Assembly (NCBI GenBank): GCA_047495785.1
Contig: JBLDXI010000033.1
Coordinates: 124,001-188,000, forward strand
Length of the DNA: 64,000 nt
Direction of reading: 5' to 3'
Source: Lepidodermella squamata
Lineage: Eukaryota; Gastrotricha
How positions within the stretch are numbered: the first letter of the stretch is position 1; the number at the start of each line of letters is the position of its first letter. The translations under genes and the position numbers were made by a program. Below are positions 20,534-32,500 of the stretch, one piece after another. The notes beneath the pieces are model-generated. The model was not told where the DNA came from, searched no databases, and worked only from the letters and a program-made list of their open reading frames with translations.

Positions 20534-23500
20534 ATGAGGGCGAAGGGAAATGTTGAATCCACCAAGGTTGAAGATGTCAAGGGATCACAGATCCGTTTCA
20601 AAAAAGTAAGTAGATCAAATTATTTGTTGCTAGTTTCCAATTACGTTTATTGTTTCAGCCCACCACTGAAGAAATGCGCTTAGCGCAGCTGCTCGATGAC
20701 AAACAGCAAGATGTCGAGCGCGAAAACATTATTCTTCAGGTTATCGATGCTACCAGCCGTCTCCGTGACGATGTCATAATTGCACTCCATGATTGCAATT
20801 ATGATCCCATCAGAGCCATCGAGATCCTGATGGATCACGATGAACTAGCCAAAGTTCGTTCACTTTTTGCCGTCCTCGGTAGCGCGAACCATTTCTTTAT
20901 TTTATAGGAAGAATGGCAAGAATGCGGCATAGCCAATAAAAAAAAGAAGAAAGCAGCGGCTGCTGACGATGTTCCTGCGGAAAACCATGATGACGGCTTT
21001 CACACAGCTAATGAAAACCCTCAGAACTCGTCCCGGGGCAATCGCCGATCTCGCGGTGAAAAAGATCGGTCAAATGATGCCAGGGATAATTCAAAACCAC
21101 ATGCTGGTCGCCCTACTCGCGGCCGAGGAGGTTGTTATCTGCAATAATATCTAATTTGCGAAAAGCCTAACTTTGTACTTATCTAGATGACCGTAGAAGC
21201 CGCACTGTTGGCGAACGTCACCCTTTATCCGGCAGCAATAACGAAAATGCCGCCGACTGGAACGAATCTGAAGGTGTTAACCATGCGAATCACAAGCCTT
21301 ATCACAGACGTAATTATGAACCTGGAGCTGACGAAACTAACGAAGTCAGTGGCCGTCGCGGCGGACCTCGTGGAGGAGCCAGCGCCCGGGGTCGGTCGTG
21401 GTTTGGTGGTCGCAACGGTGGCGATGGCCATGCCCGTGGAGGCATGCAAAACGGCGTCGGTCGAGGCCGATACGCCGATCGCCAAGGCGGCGGGGGTCAT
21501 TCGGAAAATGCCGACAATGCCAACTCCTTTACTGTTGGCACTTGGGAAAATTCTGGCGGAAACGGCCCAAGTGGTCGCGGCGGTAACACTGACGATTACG
21601 AAATCGATGAGTGGGATGGCAGCTTGACTCAAACTCAGGTTTTCGAGCGTAGTAACGCTAACCAAGACTCGTCGAAACCCTCATATGGAGCTATTGGTGC
21701 CAAGCCAGGGCATGTTCAATCTCTGCATGTTGACGATTCAGTCAACGGCCCGAATTCCGCCCACAGCCCTAATGCTGGTCCGATTCGCGTTAGTCTCGAT
21801 AATGTGATGAACGTTGCTGGTCCCACGCATAAAGGTCATAAGGATGAGGCTGAAGCCTCGGCGAAGAATAAATCGCCTCGCCGGGAGCCTCAGGAGAAGC
21901 CGAAACCGCCCACGCCTCAAAGGCAACAACAGGAAAAGCCGACTCAACAGCCGCCCCAAAGATCTCAGCAACAGCCAAAAACGGCTCAGGAACCTCCGGT
22001 GGTTATTCTCGACAACCGGCGACATGTTGTGGAATCGCACGGACCGGCTGGTCTGCGGTTCGGATCTGGACTTGACTCGATCGGACTTTCAGTCCACGGC
22101 AGTGGGGCTAATGGTGAGAAACAGACCACTCAGAGCCAAAATGCGACGCAGAACCGATCTGGTTTCCCGACCTCGCCGTATCGTGATCAACAACAGCAGC
22201 AAAGCAGCTCCCCGACTAAGCAGCCTGAGGTTCAGGCTGAGAAAGCGCCGGGTTTCGCTGCGAATCGATCTGCAATTGCCCAGCAGCAACAACAAGCCGT
22301 CGGAGCTCCGTCTCGCCCTCAACAAGCAGGTGGTTTTCAACAACAGCAACAAAACGAACAGCAATACACAGCGCCCTTCCAACGGCCTCCTTCGTCCGGG
22401 GCGTCGAAACCGGCTGGACTCGACCCGTCGATCACGTCGGCTCGAAACCAGTCGCAGAGCCCGTATCAACAGCAGCAACCAGTGCAATCAGTCAAGCCCG
22501 CCGAGCCTCAACAACAGAATTTCGCGAATCAAACTCGGCAATCAACTCAGCAACAGCAACAACAGCCGCAGCAATCTTCGGCTCAGGCCTCGATTCCTCC
22601 TCTTTTGTTGCAACAAAGCGGTGCGAGCCAACCGGTGTACACGGGCGCGTCATCGAATTCTAGCGCATTTTCTGGTAAGATAACTAATTATTTGTTTATT
22701 CGAATTTTTGCTAATGAAATCGAGTTATAGAGCTTTTTTGGTCCTAATTCAGGTTCAATTTTGGAGCTTTAATTATCCTTTTTTAATTTTAGGTCAACAA
22801 TCACAACAACAACAAGCCGCGACAAAGTTGACGGAATCAATGACGAAATTGAGCGTTCAGGACGTTGTGAAATCGCCTCAAAGACAACAACAGCAACAAC
22901 AACAGGCGTCGCAACCCCAGCCCCAACAACAGCAGCAACAACCACCGACCTCGAATGCTTCGTCCTCGGGAAATTTCGATCAGGCTAACATGATGAAATT
23001 CCAACAGCAACAGCAGCAGCAACAACAACAACAACAGCCGCAGCAAAACCAGGCCCCGCCACCGGCTGCCTACGCTGTTCCGACCCAGCAGGGTACGATG
23101 CCCTACTATTTCCCGCAATACACTGGTCAACAGCAGCAACAGGCGAATCCAGGACAGCAACAAAACTCGCAACAGAACCAGCAAAACTCGCAAACCGCGT
23201 CGGTCAGCGACTACTTCAACACGAACGATGTTGCGAATTTGTACCAGCGGAACCTCCTGGAACAGGCCGGTCATCAACAGCAGCAACAGGCGGGCCAGCA
23301 AGCGGCCGCCAGTCCGATGATGAAGCCGAACCAGGGCGATTCGCGCCAACAACCCCTCGGCCCGGAGCAGTTGTTGAACATGGCAGCGGCGCATGGCCAG
23401 ACGAGCGCGCCGGGTAGTGCGCAACTGCCGCCGCACAGCTCGGCAGCCGGTTTGCCCCCGGGTGGAGTCCCGCCAGCGTTTTTGACGCCGCAGCTCTTCT

Positions 23501-24914
23501 ACCCGTTGATGCAGTTGTTCGCCGCGAACCCGACTCTGATGGCGCCGTTCTTGCAGCAAGTCCCGCCGCCACCCCCGGCCGCTGATATCAAGCAGCAACA
23601 GCAGTTTTTGCAGGCGGTTGGCATGTCGCCGTTCCTTCACTACCCGCAGCAACAGCAGACGCCTGGATCCTCGCACCCGTCGATTAGCGATGACGTGTTG
23701 GCGAGCGCGGCAGCGGCGGCTGGTCAGCACTCCGGCCAGCCGGGTTCGATGGTGGTCGGGCATCAGGGCCCGCAGGACGCGTCGAACATTGTCGGCCAGC
23801 ACCAGCAACAGAGCCATCAGCAACACCAGCAGCAATCCATCAGACCGCCACCAGGATTTCTTCTCCCTGTCAGGCAGTCGAATTCAGGTCAGTTGGACGC
23901 TAGTTTATTATTCAACAATTTCTGCAGGTGGTTTAATTTCGACTAAAAATGAAATTAGTCTGCAGCAATCGAAAAATATAAAATCTAATGTAACCGAAAA
24001 TTGACGCTAAAATTTATATTAGATTCGTGGGGATTTTCTTAATTTCAGTCGTTGAATTCTATGATAACATTCAAATAATTGAGACCGCGAAATTGATCAT
24101 TTTTTACCATTGCTTCCTAAGCTATCCAGACTATTTTGATGTTCTATTTTGGTCCGAAATTTCCTGCTGTTCCAGATTTCTGATAAATTTGTCATGCAAA
24201 TCATTGCGAGTATTTTTTGCCTGTGCCGTCATTCAATCGAAAAATAAATAGCATTTCAAGTCTCGTAGAGCGGCATGGTAATTCACTCAGCCTAGAATCG
24301 ATTTTTATTGATCATGACCCAGTTTTCAAATGATGCTATTTATTAGAACGGTGATGAGCAAAAAAGTACCATATCGAAAGTATCAACAAAATTGTTCATG
24401 ACTCAATGGGTCTGAGGCCATTAAAATAGTTTTTGTATTACGTCGCCTGCAAGAATTTTAATTCTCGTCTGAATATTAGCAAGTCTTTATTTACGAGTAA
24501 GGAGACCAGTAATGCGCAGGGTGTAAACAGCAGGCATTGTGACCTCATCTGCCTTTCTCGGGTTGAAAAAACGCGTAAATTGCGCGATTAATTTCAAATG
24601 TCATCGTGACGGTGATTAATTTGATTATAAAATTCAAAATTTTCCATTTGCTTTTCTGAAAATCCAACTTATATTTTGCAGGAATGAACATGGCTCCATC
24701 GAACAACAACGATGGTGGCATGAGCGGATTCCGCGCCTTCCAGCAGCAGCAAGACAAGGGCCCGTCGTCGGGCGCTGGTGGTCCTCCGGGTCTGTTCGGC
24801 CAGAACCCGAACCAGGCGTTTCTAGCGGGCGGTGGCCAAGGCCGGCAAGCCCCGCAACAGCCCGGCGTCATGAAGCAGTCGCACATGAATCAGTACTGGA
24901 CGCAGAATTCGTGA
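20534..24914 (+). CDS. UBAP2L: UBA-domain, glutamine-rich RNA-granule protein, UBAP2L/Lingerer family
   Basis: Six exons: 20534-20605, 20659-20853, 20908-21130, 21187-22674, 22793-23887, 24682-24914; 1101 residues. UBAP2/UBAP2L (Lingerer in flies) are cytoplasmic RNA-binding, stress-granule proteins. The UBA domain (about residues 28-78) contains the conserved VIIALHDCNYDPIRAIEILM block followed by a lysine run. Then come RGG-type repeats (RRGGPRGG, GGRNGGDG), the DUF3697-like short motif (LRFGSGLDS) preceded by TQTQVF, and very long polyglutamine-rich segments in exons 4 and 5. A conserved Tyr/Gln/Ser-rich C-terminus ends QYWTQNS. The coding part of the transcript is GC-rich relative to flanks. 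An AG acceptor lies 12 bases before the ATG. The long antisense frames over 21225-23835 are mirror images of the Gln codons. Confidence 0.9.
22870..23050 (+). repeat. Polyglutamine (CAR) repeat tracts in UBAP2L
   Basis: Interrupted CAA/CAG codon runs encode several long Gln tracts, the densest at about 23000-23040. Mixed codons suggest selection for Gln rather than a pure microsatellite expansion. Confidence 0.7.
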
Positions 24915-26035
24915 AAATACCGCAATAGCAGCTGCATGATGGTGGATGGAAACCGAGGATCATGACCTTGCATTTTAACCACACACGTTACACTACAGAA
25001 ATCTTGTCTCTATCTATATCTCTTTATCCAACAGCAACAGCAGGAAGTAATAGAAGCACACGTGTCACGCTCTTTACACTTAATAAAATTTACGTTTAAT
25101 ATCGATAATGGCGTGTAAATTTGAATAAAACTGTAACCAAGCTTATCGAGTTCGAAAGCGAACACACTTTCGTAAAGGATATCATTGTATTGTGTGCGGT
25201 GATAATCGTATTCGTAGCATGTCGCGAGCTTCGAGCGCCACTTTGAGTGGTTTGCAAAAATCATCAGATTTCGCCCGAAAACTGATATTTGAGCATCAAT
25301 TTTTCAGTTGTAAATACACTAATTATTAATCATCGGCAATTATTACTACTATTGATGAGAATAAAATCTATCTATATTGGAATAAATATATATTTGGGTT
25401 TATAAATGATGTGAACTGCAACTGAAGTCTCGAAAAGATGTGTTATGAAAATCTTCGGCGTGTTTCATTCATTCTTATGTAAAAATATTAACCGCAAGTT
25501 ATATTATTATTGTTAATATTATTACTACTTCGGATTTAGTAGAGTTTAGCAGTGATTGAGTAAAATCAACGTGAAAAACGAAAACGCTTTTTTCTATTGT
25601 TCATTCAACATCCAATCTTGTCGTCTCGTGTTGTCTTGTCTTTGGTCGTACTGAATAATACACATTTTTTCTGTGTTCTTTTGGTCATCTACGTCGTCGC
25701 AGACGTGTCTTCATTTGCAAAGCATAAATATATCGTTAAATAAAAAGATCAGCAGTGCGTCGTCTTTAGTTGTCCATGCGTGCGTGTGTTTGAATTTGAT
25801 ATTCAGCGACTGAATTAAAGCGACAATAAAACGACGCGGATCGGATATCAGAAAATCGTGTTTTTTATTCAAGGCGTTCATAATACATTAATACTATCAA
25901 TTCTCAAAGCTTGATATAATATTAAATCTGGAAAGACGGATAATTTTTTCGCAGCAATTTTCGAAGCATTAAATCACATTAATTAGAAACATGACATGTA
26001 ATGTTAAAACAGTTAAAATTTAAGGGTGGTTTTCA
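24915..26035. other. Convergent 3' region of UBAP2L and GLMP
   Basis: About 1.1 kb of AT-rich sequence with several AATAAA motifs on the plus strand (for example near 25362 and 25740), probably the long UBAP2L 3' UTR. No coding sequence supported. Confidence 0.5.
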
Positions 26036-27450
26036 CTACTGCTCGTTGACCAGAAGGTGGGAATCAGCTGCTTCCTTCCGCTTTCGAATCATGCGCGCTA
26101 CCACAACGATAACGGCAACGACAATCAAAACCGCCGGAACACCAACACCAACAGATATAGCAGCAATAACTTCGGCACTCATCGAGTCGAGGACAGGCTG
26201 TCCAACGCTGTATACAGCCGTGAATGACGAATAATTGAAGTTTGTGTAGAAACCGTCCTGGTAACTTCCAATAGTCAAGTTCGCAGATTGCACATTCCGA
26301 TAGCGAGTATCGTCACCGTAATAAGCACGAGACAAACCAGCTTGTTTGGAGGCGACTAGACCAGCGTAATCGAAAAATCTCACTTTGCTCAACAGAGCCG
26401 GTTCAATGCTTTAAAGAAATCTCATTTAACAACTAAACATTAAACCTTAGATAAAAATACCTCTCAAGCGTCCGCTCAACATTCATATAACTGACTGGCT
26501 TGTAGTGCATAAAAGAGCTTGGTAGAGGGAAGTTCGGATCAGCATTCATCAACCATGTCACGACTTGGAACACGCCAGGCGAGTATTCATCGTCAATCGT
26601 GGCCACAGATGAGAAATCACTCGCGTCGGGCAAAGCATCGCTAACGATAACAAATTCCAGCGCAAATCGAGATTTGTTGAAATGCGTTGTGAAATTGACC
26701 ATCTGAACGTCGAACATTCCGGCTGCGGCATCGTGGGAAATACTAGGATTAACCGACGTTCGACCGGCTTCTTTCATGATATTGAAATCAATCGAGAAAA
26801 AGGCATTAGTAGCATTTTTCATCAGCAGGTCTTGATCGTCGAGGTGCTGTGTGACATTCAGGGTCATACCGGCGCGAGTGAAATCTTTAGCAGAGATAGG
26901 AAGCCATTTAGTGTCAGCCAAATAAGTGTTCTTCACAGATTCGGGTTTGTATGAAAACGAGCGCACGTCACGAGTGTCTTTTTCGTCATCATATTCAACA
27001 AGCTGAGAAATTATTGCAAAATAACAGACTGAGAGATTACTGACAAGTTGCTTACTCTATAAAAGACGTATGTTGACGTGAAAACGGGATCGATATTAAA
27101 CTTAATGCAGTTCTGATCCATTTTCTGGACGCATTCGAAATCGACCTTGGCTTCCACTGGTGTTGACGAATTAAAAGCGGCAGTCAGAAGCGTGGGCGCT
27201 CCTACAGACGAAATCATGTAAACGATTTGATCGTGACCATCTGTCGATGTGACTTGAAGCAACTGCAGATTGTCAGTGCAGTTTCCACAGCCGGGATTCG
27301 GAACTACGTTGATCTGAAAAATGAAGATAATTGAAACCGTGTTGAATGAAAATACATAGCTGAATCTGAATCTTAACTCACAGTTCGAGCATCTGCGCAG
27401 TATGCAACTACGCAAAGAATAGCTGCGAAGGTTATACTTGATCCGGCCAT
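26036..27450 (-). CDS. GLMP: Glycosylated lysosomal membrane protein (GLMP/NCU-G1) homologue
   Basis: Four exons, 27450-27382, 27313-27056, 27002-26461, 26408-26036, giving 413 residues (human GLMP 406). GLMP is a heavily glycosylated type I lysosomal membrane protein that partners the transporter MFSD1. Visible features: a signal peptide of about 20 residues, many N-glycosylation sequons in the lumenal part, and the family signature block IDDEYSPGVFQ followed downstream by the KPVSYM segment. A single membrane helix (about 365-390, VLIVVAVIVVVARMI) and a short basic tail follow. The tail contains DSHLL, a match to the acidic-dileucine DxxLL sorting motif, where the human protein uses a tyrosine motif. 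A 3' splice site lies 7 bases before the ATG. The gene is divergent from CFAP161. Confidence 0.86.
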
Positions 27451-27457
27451 CTTCTCT

Positions 27458-27465
27458 CTAAAAGC
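27458..27465 (-). other. 3' splice site upstream of the GLMP ATG
   Basis: Minus strand TTGCTTTTAG ends at 27458, seven bases before the ATG at 27450. Confidence 0.5.
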
Positions 27466-28026
27466 AAGTCAGTTTGACTATTTCTACAGTGGAATAAACG
27501 CACAAAGTAAATTTAGTTAAAATATCGCTTATCCCGTATAGGCTTAAGCCTATGCCGTATAAGCTTAGATCCTCTAAAGGCGTACAACATACATCATACA
27601 TCTCGAGTTCAGACAAATAAGTAAGCGCAAAGCCACTAGCCTGAGCAAAAACGCAAACTGAACCATCTGTGGGACCAGAGAGAAACTGAGGACAAATGCA
27701 GCCGCAAGAAAAATCCGAACACGTAAAAAGGGGGCCAAAACCTCAGCGGCCTGCTCGTTTCCCGAAAAGATAAGCCTGCTGAAGAAATAGCGCGCCAAAT
27801 CTTAGGCGTAATTTCACATAAATAAACTGGTCACTGCAAAGTAAAAATAAATGCGTTTTAAAACGGTTTACTGCAATTTACTTTTTTAAAGTCGCTTAGA
27901 TACGGCTATTTGCATTGTTGCTTGGTGCAATGTTTCGAAATTCAGCGGTAGTACTATTCTAGCCGCAATCATTCAACTATTACAAGGACTGTTCCTAAGG
28001 ATTTAAATTTGAGGATCATATCAAAT
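27466..28026. other. Divergent promoter region GLMP / CFAP161
   Basis: About 560 bp between divergent genes, including a 16-bp perfect palindrome at 27538-27553 flanked by two CCGTATA copies. A 74-codon minus-strand hydrophobic frame at 27574-27798 begins with TTG and is not called. Confidence 0.4.
27538..27553. repeat. 16-bp perfect palindrome
   Basis: ATAGGCTTAAGCCTAT is its own reverse complement. It sits about 90 bp upstream of GLMP between direct copies of CCGTATA (27534-27540 and 27555-27561), so it could bind a dimeric factor. Confidence 0.5.
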
Positions 28027-29105
28027 ATGGCACACGTGAGACCATATAGGCCAAGTGTCAGGGTCGGCAACTGGTTTGAAGACATTTCACTCGAAGAGGT
28101 TTGTTCTTATACTATCATGTGCTTTTAGCAACTCATTCAATGTTTTAGGACAAACTGCGGATTTATTTAGAGAAAAAGCAGCGTGGAGAATTGGTTGTGC
28201 AGCGCGTGGGAGATTTTGTCTCTCAGGCAACCCAACCTGTACAGTTGACAGCGTCAGCTGACGGCTTTATTCGATTTGGGGAAACGTTATGCTTGCTCAA
28301 TCCCGGAGCCCCAGATCCATGTGCCAAAGGAGGAAGGAAGAGTAGCCTGTTGTCGGCAAATTTTTCTTTCGACCCATCTGTGGTCGCGCCCAAAGACTCC
28401 CCAGTTGCGGGCAGCGAAGACGTAGAAATAACGGGATCGTGCGTTGTTGATCCTTCGTCGCGAAACTCGTTCACCGTCGAAAGGTGATGACTCAAACTCG
28501 TTCTCCCAAATGGTTCCATTAATTTGTGGAAATTTTAGGGCTGACAATCGCCTCGGACCTAGCGAAGTGTTAAGATATGGTGAAAAGTTTTATCTTCGAC
28601 TCGCAGGAACTGATGTACGTTTCTCGCTGCTCGTTTACTATATATGTGTTCAAGTCATATTTTCAGTATTACCTATGCTCTGACGTGATAACTTTCCAAA
28701 AATGCGCCCGGAAATCTCGGCATCAACTGGTTTATCTTAGCAAAGGAGCTTCTCAACTGGCAGAATGGAAGGTGCAGCACTCCAATCCTCAGCTGCGTAT
28801 GGAAATGGAGTTCCAACCTGTTCATGCGAATGCTTTGACTATCATCACTCATTGGAAAACTAACAGCAATTTATCTGTCGAGGAAGCTTATTCGATTCGG
28901 TGAGACTAACTTGATTTACCAATAGACCAATGCAACTCAGCCTCATTTTCCCTAAATATTTAGCACCCTACTGGGCTACGAATACGAAATTGCCTGCAAC
29001 AACTATTACGACACTCACAAAGCTGAGAAAGATTGCAGCCTCTGGGTCTTTTTCATGCCTCCTTTTCAAAATCTAGAGAACATGCGCCGTGGAGGAACGC
29101 ACTAA
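28027..29105 (+). CDS. CFAP161: Cilia- and flagella-associated protein 161
   Basis: Five exons, 28027-28098, 28149-28483, 28539-28614, 28667-28899, 28964-29105, giving 285 residues (human 301). CFAP161 is a microtubule inner protein of motile ciliary and flagellar axonemes. The start matches the family closely: VRVGNWFEDISLEE, then KLRIYLEKKQRGELVVQR and GFIRFGETLCLLNP. Downstream, LRYGEKFYLRL, the LYYLCSD-type strand, PQLRMEMEFQPVHANA and a C-terminal GYEYEIAC block are also conserved. Introns are 50-64 bp with standard borders. Presence of this gene argues for motile cilia or at least flagellate sperm. No splice acceptor is seen close before the ATG. Confidence 0.92.
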
Positions 29106-29190
29106 AAGAAATGAAGACGTATAAGACCATGCAAATCTTAATTATAGATTTTCGTCTACTTGAGTTCGTAATACATGCCTAATTTTCAAA

Positions 29191-29196
29191 AATAAA
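29191..29196 (+). terminator. AATAAA signal of CFAP161
   Basis: AATAAA 86 bases after the TAA stop at 29103-29105. Confidence 0.6.
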
Positions 29197-29199
29197 AAG

Positions 29200-29588
29200 T
29201 CGTCGATTGTTTTGAAAAGAAGCTGTGTTTGTCACCTGAAAGGCACTAAAGAGCGTTTTAGCAACACCCATTTTATTAAAATTCGTTCATTCATTTGATG
29301 ACACTTGCAACTGCAGCAACAAACTTTTTTACAATTAGCACAAAGACTTACTTCAACGTTTAAAACAGTAAGAGTAAGGAAACAACAATAGTGTTAGCAA
29401 AATATTCGGTAACTGAAATCGTTAGACTTTACACGCGGCACAACGTCGAAGAGACTATCAAGATGACCGCTTTCATGGTCAATGCCATTTTTCATACTAT
29501 AGTATGACTTGAGTCGGAAGAAGGGATGATTGCTAAAGCTGTTCAACAGAAACTTTGGAGGTTATATAATATTGAAAGTATTTCATAG
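29200..29588. other. Convergent 3' region CFAP161 / ADAMTS-like gene
   Basis: No coding sequence seen. AATAAA on the minus strand at 29272-29277 probably ends the ADAMTS-like transcript about 310 bases after its stop. Confidence 0.45.
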
Positions 29589-32500
29589 TTAATGGAAAGT
29601 TTCTTCAGCTGAGGATGACTTGAGAGTTGGGGTTGTTGTGGGGTGTTCGGTGGCATTGATTTGCGCACGTTGTGACGCACCGTAAGCCGCAGCTGAAGCG
29701 CAAGTATTGCAGCAAGAGTCTTTGTAGTAAGCATACTCGCATAGTTTAGGATTCTTGGCCAAAATATAGCAGTTGTTGAATCGATCTTCGCAAACCGTGG
29801 CTGATTCTTTAGCTGGGCATTTCGGTTCCTCGCAAACTCTCCGTTCGTCAGGTCGTTCATCACCCGGACAATTATCGCTTGCCTCGCCACTTTTAGCATC
29901 AAGACAACGAACTTCTCGTGTTTGATAGCCAGCTCCGCATGTGACGGAGCACTTGGACCAGCGGGTAGTATACCATTCAGCCTCACATTTAGTTTCAGGG
30001 CATTTATCGACGCCTCGAGGCTTTTCGCCCTCGACGCAATATTGATCGGTAACCGCGACCCAGGTATTTTGGTACTGCTTCATGCAGACGACCTCGCGAT
30101 GCCGCATGCCACTACACGATGAAGTGCATTTACTCCATGGGCCAGAAAACCACTTTCCACCGCAAGTTTGAGTGCCCTCTGTTCCACAAGGAGCAAACTC
30201 TTTCGGGCGCTCAGTGTTGTCACATTCGCCTGGTGACATGTCGTTAGCAGAAAGGCACTGAACCTTTCGAGTGTACACACCTTGTCCGCAGTCCGAGGAA
30301 CACTGCAATAGTAAAATGATGTAAGGGAGAGTTAATAAAGTAAAAAGAACGTACATAGTCTGACCACTTAGTGAAGAACCAGCAACTGGCGGAATCACCT
30401 TGGCACGAGTCTTTATCTCGAGGTCGGGGTCCATCACATTCTGAATCGGGAAGTAGGCGATTGGCTTGATCGACGCAGCGAACATCGCGTGACTTGAATC
30501 CGCGACCGCACCTGGAGCTGCATTCTCCCCAAGGACCCAAGTTCCACACTCCGCAGCCTCTTCTTCTGCAATTCTGAACACTGGGCGCCTTTTTGGCCGC
30601 ATCGCATAGGCTAGCCGAAACGTAGACAAACTCTTTGGGAGTTGGCCCTATCCTATGAACGCATTCAACAACACGGGTCTGTCTCCCTTGTCCACACGTG
30701 GCGCTGCAATCACTCCAGTTGGTTTTCACGAACCACTCCGGTTTATCACAAGGTTGTGTTTTACAAGGCGCCACATCTCTCTGGGGCTTCTTCTTCGGAT
30801 CGCAATTCTCGTCAGTAACTTGAGCTTTTGTTCTGCGTTGGATGCAGAGAATAATCGATTCCTGAACACCCCCGGCGCATGTTCTGGAGCATTCCGTGAA
30901 GCCACTTTTACGCCATACGTATTCATCGAGGTCTTCCAAATGTTCCTCCCTTGCTCGAGGGGCGATGACTGGGGGCTGATACTGCTGAGGTGGAGGCTGC
31001 TGGGCAGGTGCATAGGGTGCTTGCTGCTGCTGTTGATATGGCTGTTGTTGATACGGCTGTTGCTGGTAAGCACTACTGCGAGGTGGCCCGTAGGGTTGGG
31101 GCGCCAGTTGAGAATTTTGAGGCACCGGATAACCCTGGTAAGGAGCATATTGAACTGGACGACTTTCTTGAGCTTGTTGTTGCTGAGGTAGGTAAGGCCC
31201 TACTGCCCCAGGCTGTTGCTGCTGAGGCTGATAGGCCCCATAGGGTGGTGGTTGAGGTTGGATTTGTTGTTGAGGGTAGGCACCATACGGTGGCGGGTGC
31301 TGCTGGCTCCGATGTTGACCGTGCTGCCTGGCCACATGCTGTTGACTTCCCGGTCTAGGTTGAGCTCCTTGGTTTGGCACGCCCGATGCTCCAACTGGGT
31401 AATAATATTCCACAGCCCGCCCCTGCTGGTAGCCAAAGCCATTTTCAGACGAAGCGACGTCGAGTTGGTACTGGCTGCTCTGGTATCCTTCCGGCGCGTA
31501 TTGAACTGCGGCTGGCTGAGGCGCTTGCTGCTGCTGTTGATCCAGGCGAGCCTGATTTACGCCGACTAGACTCTGGCTTTGCGAGGGGACAACTTGAAGA
31601 CTTGGCGCTGGGCGGTCGTCGGTCGGCCTGAGATATTGGTAGATGATACCAGGGTTTTCCTCGGTTGAGTAAATAAGCAGCCGAAGAGGTTCAGTGAGCC
31701 GGCCATTTAAAATCAAAGCCTGAGACCTGCCTCCTCCTGGTTTGTAGTAAGTCATGCTAGTACCGAGGCCTTGATAATCTTGTGTGCGTTCGACCTGCCT
31801 ACTGCCATCCAAAATCGTCTGCCCGACGGAGTCTTGAACGACATAGTAATTGACTGTCGGCTTCAAGTCGGTTACGTTCAAGTTAGAGGTGCTGGCCGGG
31901 ATCGTGACGACGTGTAACAAATCGTTGACCACCTCTGTTCGCATAAAGATTCCGGAATAGGTTTGGCAGGTTTTACCGGAACCGCCGCATATCCCGCAGG
32001 CATCTCGAGTTGCACCACTGTCAATCACGCCATCACAGCCAACAGTTCGGCATTCTCCTCGAATGCAAACCGCTCCATTCGAATGAGCAGGGTTAGAGGC
32101 AGCACCGCATCTCACACCGTCAGGCACCCTGTGCGCCAGTCTTGCGTGAAAGTCGTAACCGTGCGCCTTGCAGACGAGCTCACAACGGTCCTCAGTACCT
32201 TCTTTCGGCACCCATTTATAGCGACGGTTGTTGAAAGGGCGCGAGTCGTATTTGGAACACTCTTCTAGGCGAAGGTCGACATCTCCATTCGGACACGTCT
32301 GGGTGTTACATATACGAAACTGTTTGTAGGGCCCGGAACAGTAAGAGGTGTGGCTACTAGTGGATGAGTGTGTAGGTGCTGATCGGCCGCGATGGCTGCC
32401 GGCCGCATGTGATGAGTTGGTGCATCGGCGTGTGCGTAATTGCAAGCCTCCGCCGCATGGCCGGCTGCATGTCGACCACACGGAAAAGTCTGTCCATCGA

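Noticed and set aside
21225-23835. Long antisense open frames opposite UBAP2L
   Set aside because: They are Leu-rich mirrors of CAG/CAA codons with no independent features; the plus-strand UBAP2L model explains the region.
27574-27798. Hydrophobic 74-codon minus-strand frame in the GLMP/CFAP161 spacer
   Set aside because: It starts with TTG and overlaps a divergent promoter region; no support for a gene.
30655-31631. Plus-strand open frames opposite the ADAMTS-like linker
   Set aside because: They are low-complexity shadows of the Gln/Pro codons of the minus-strand gene.
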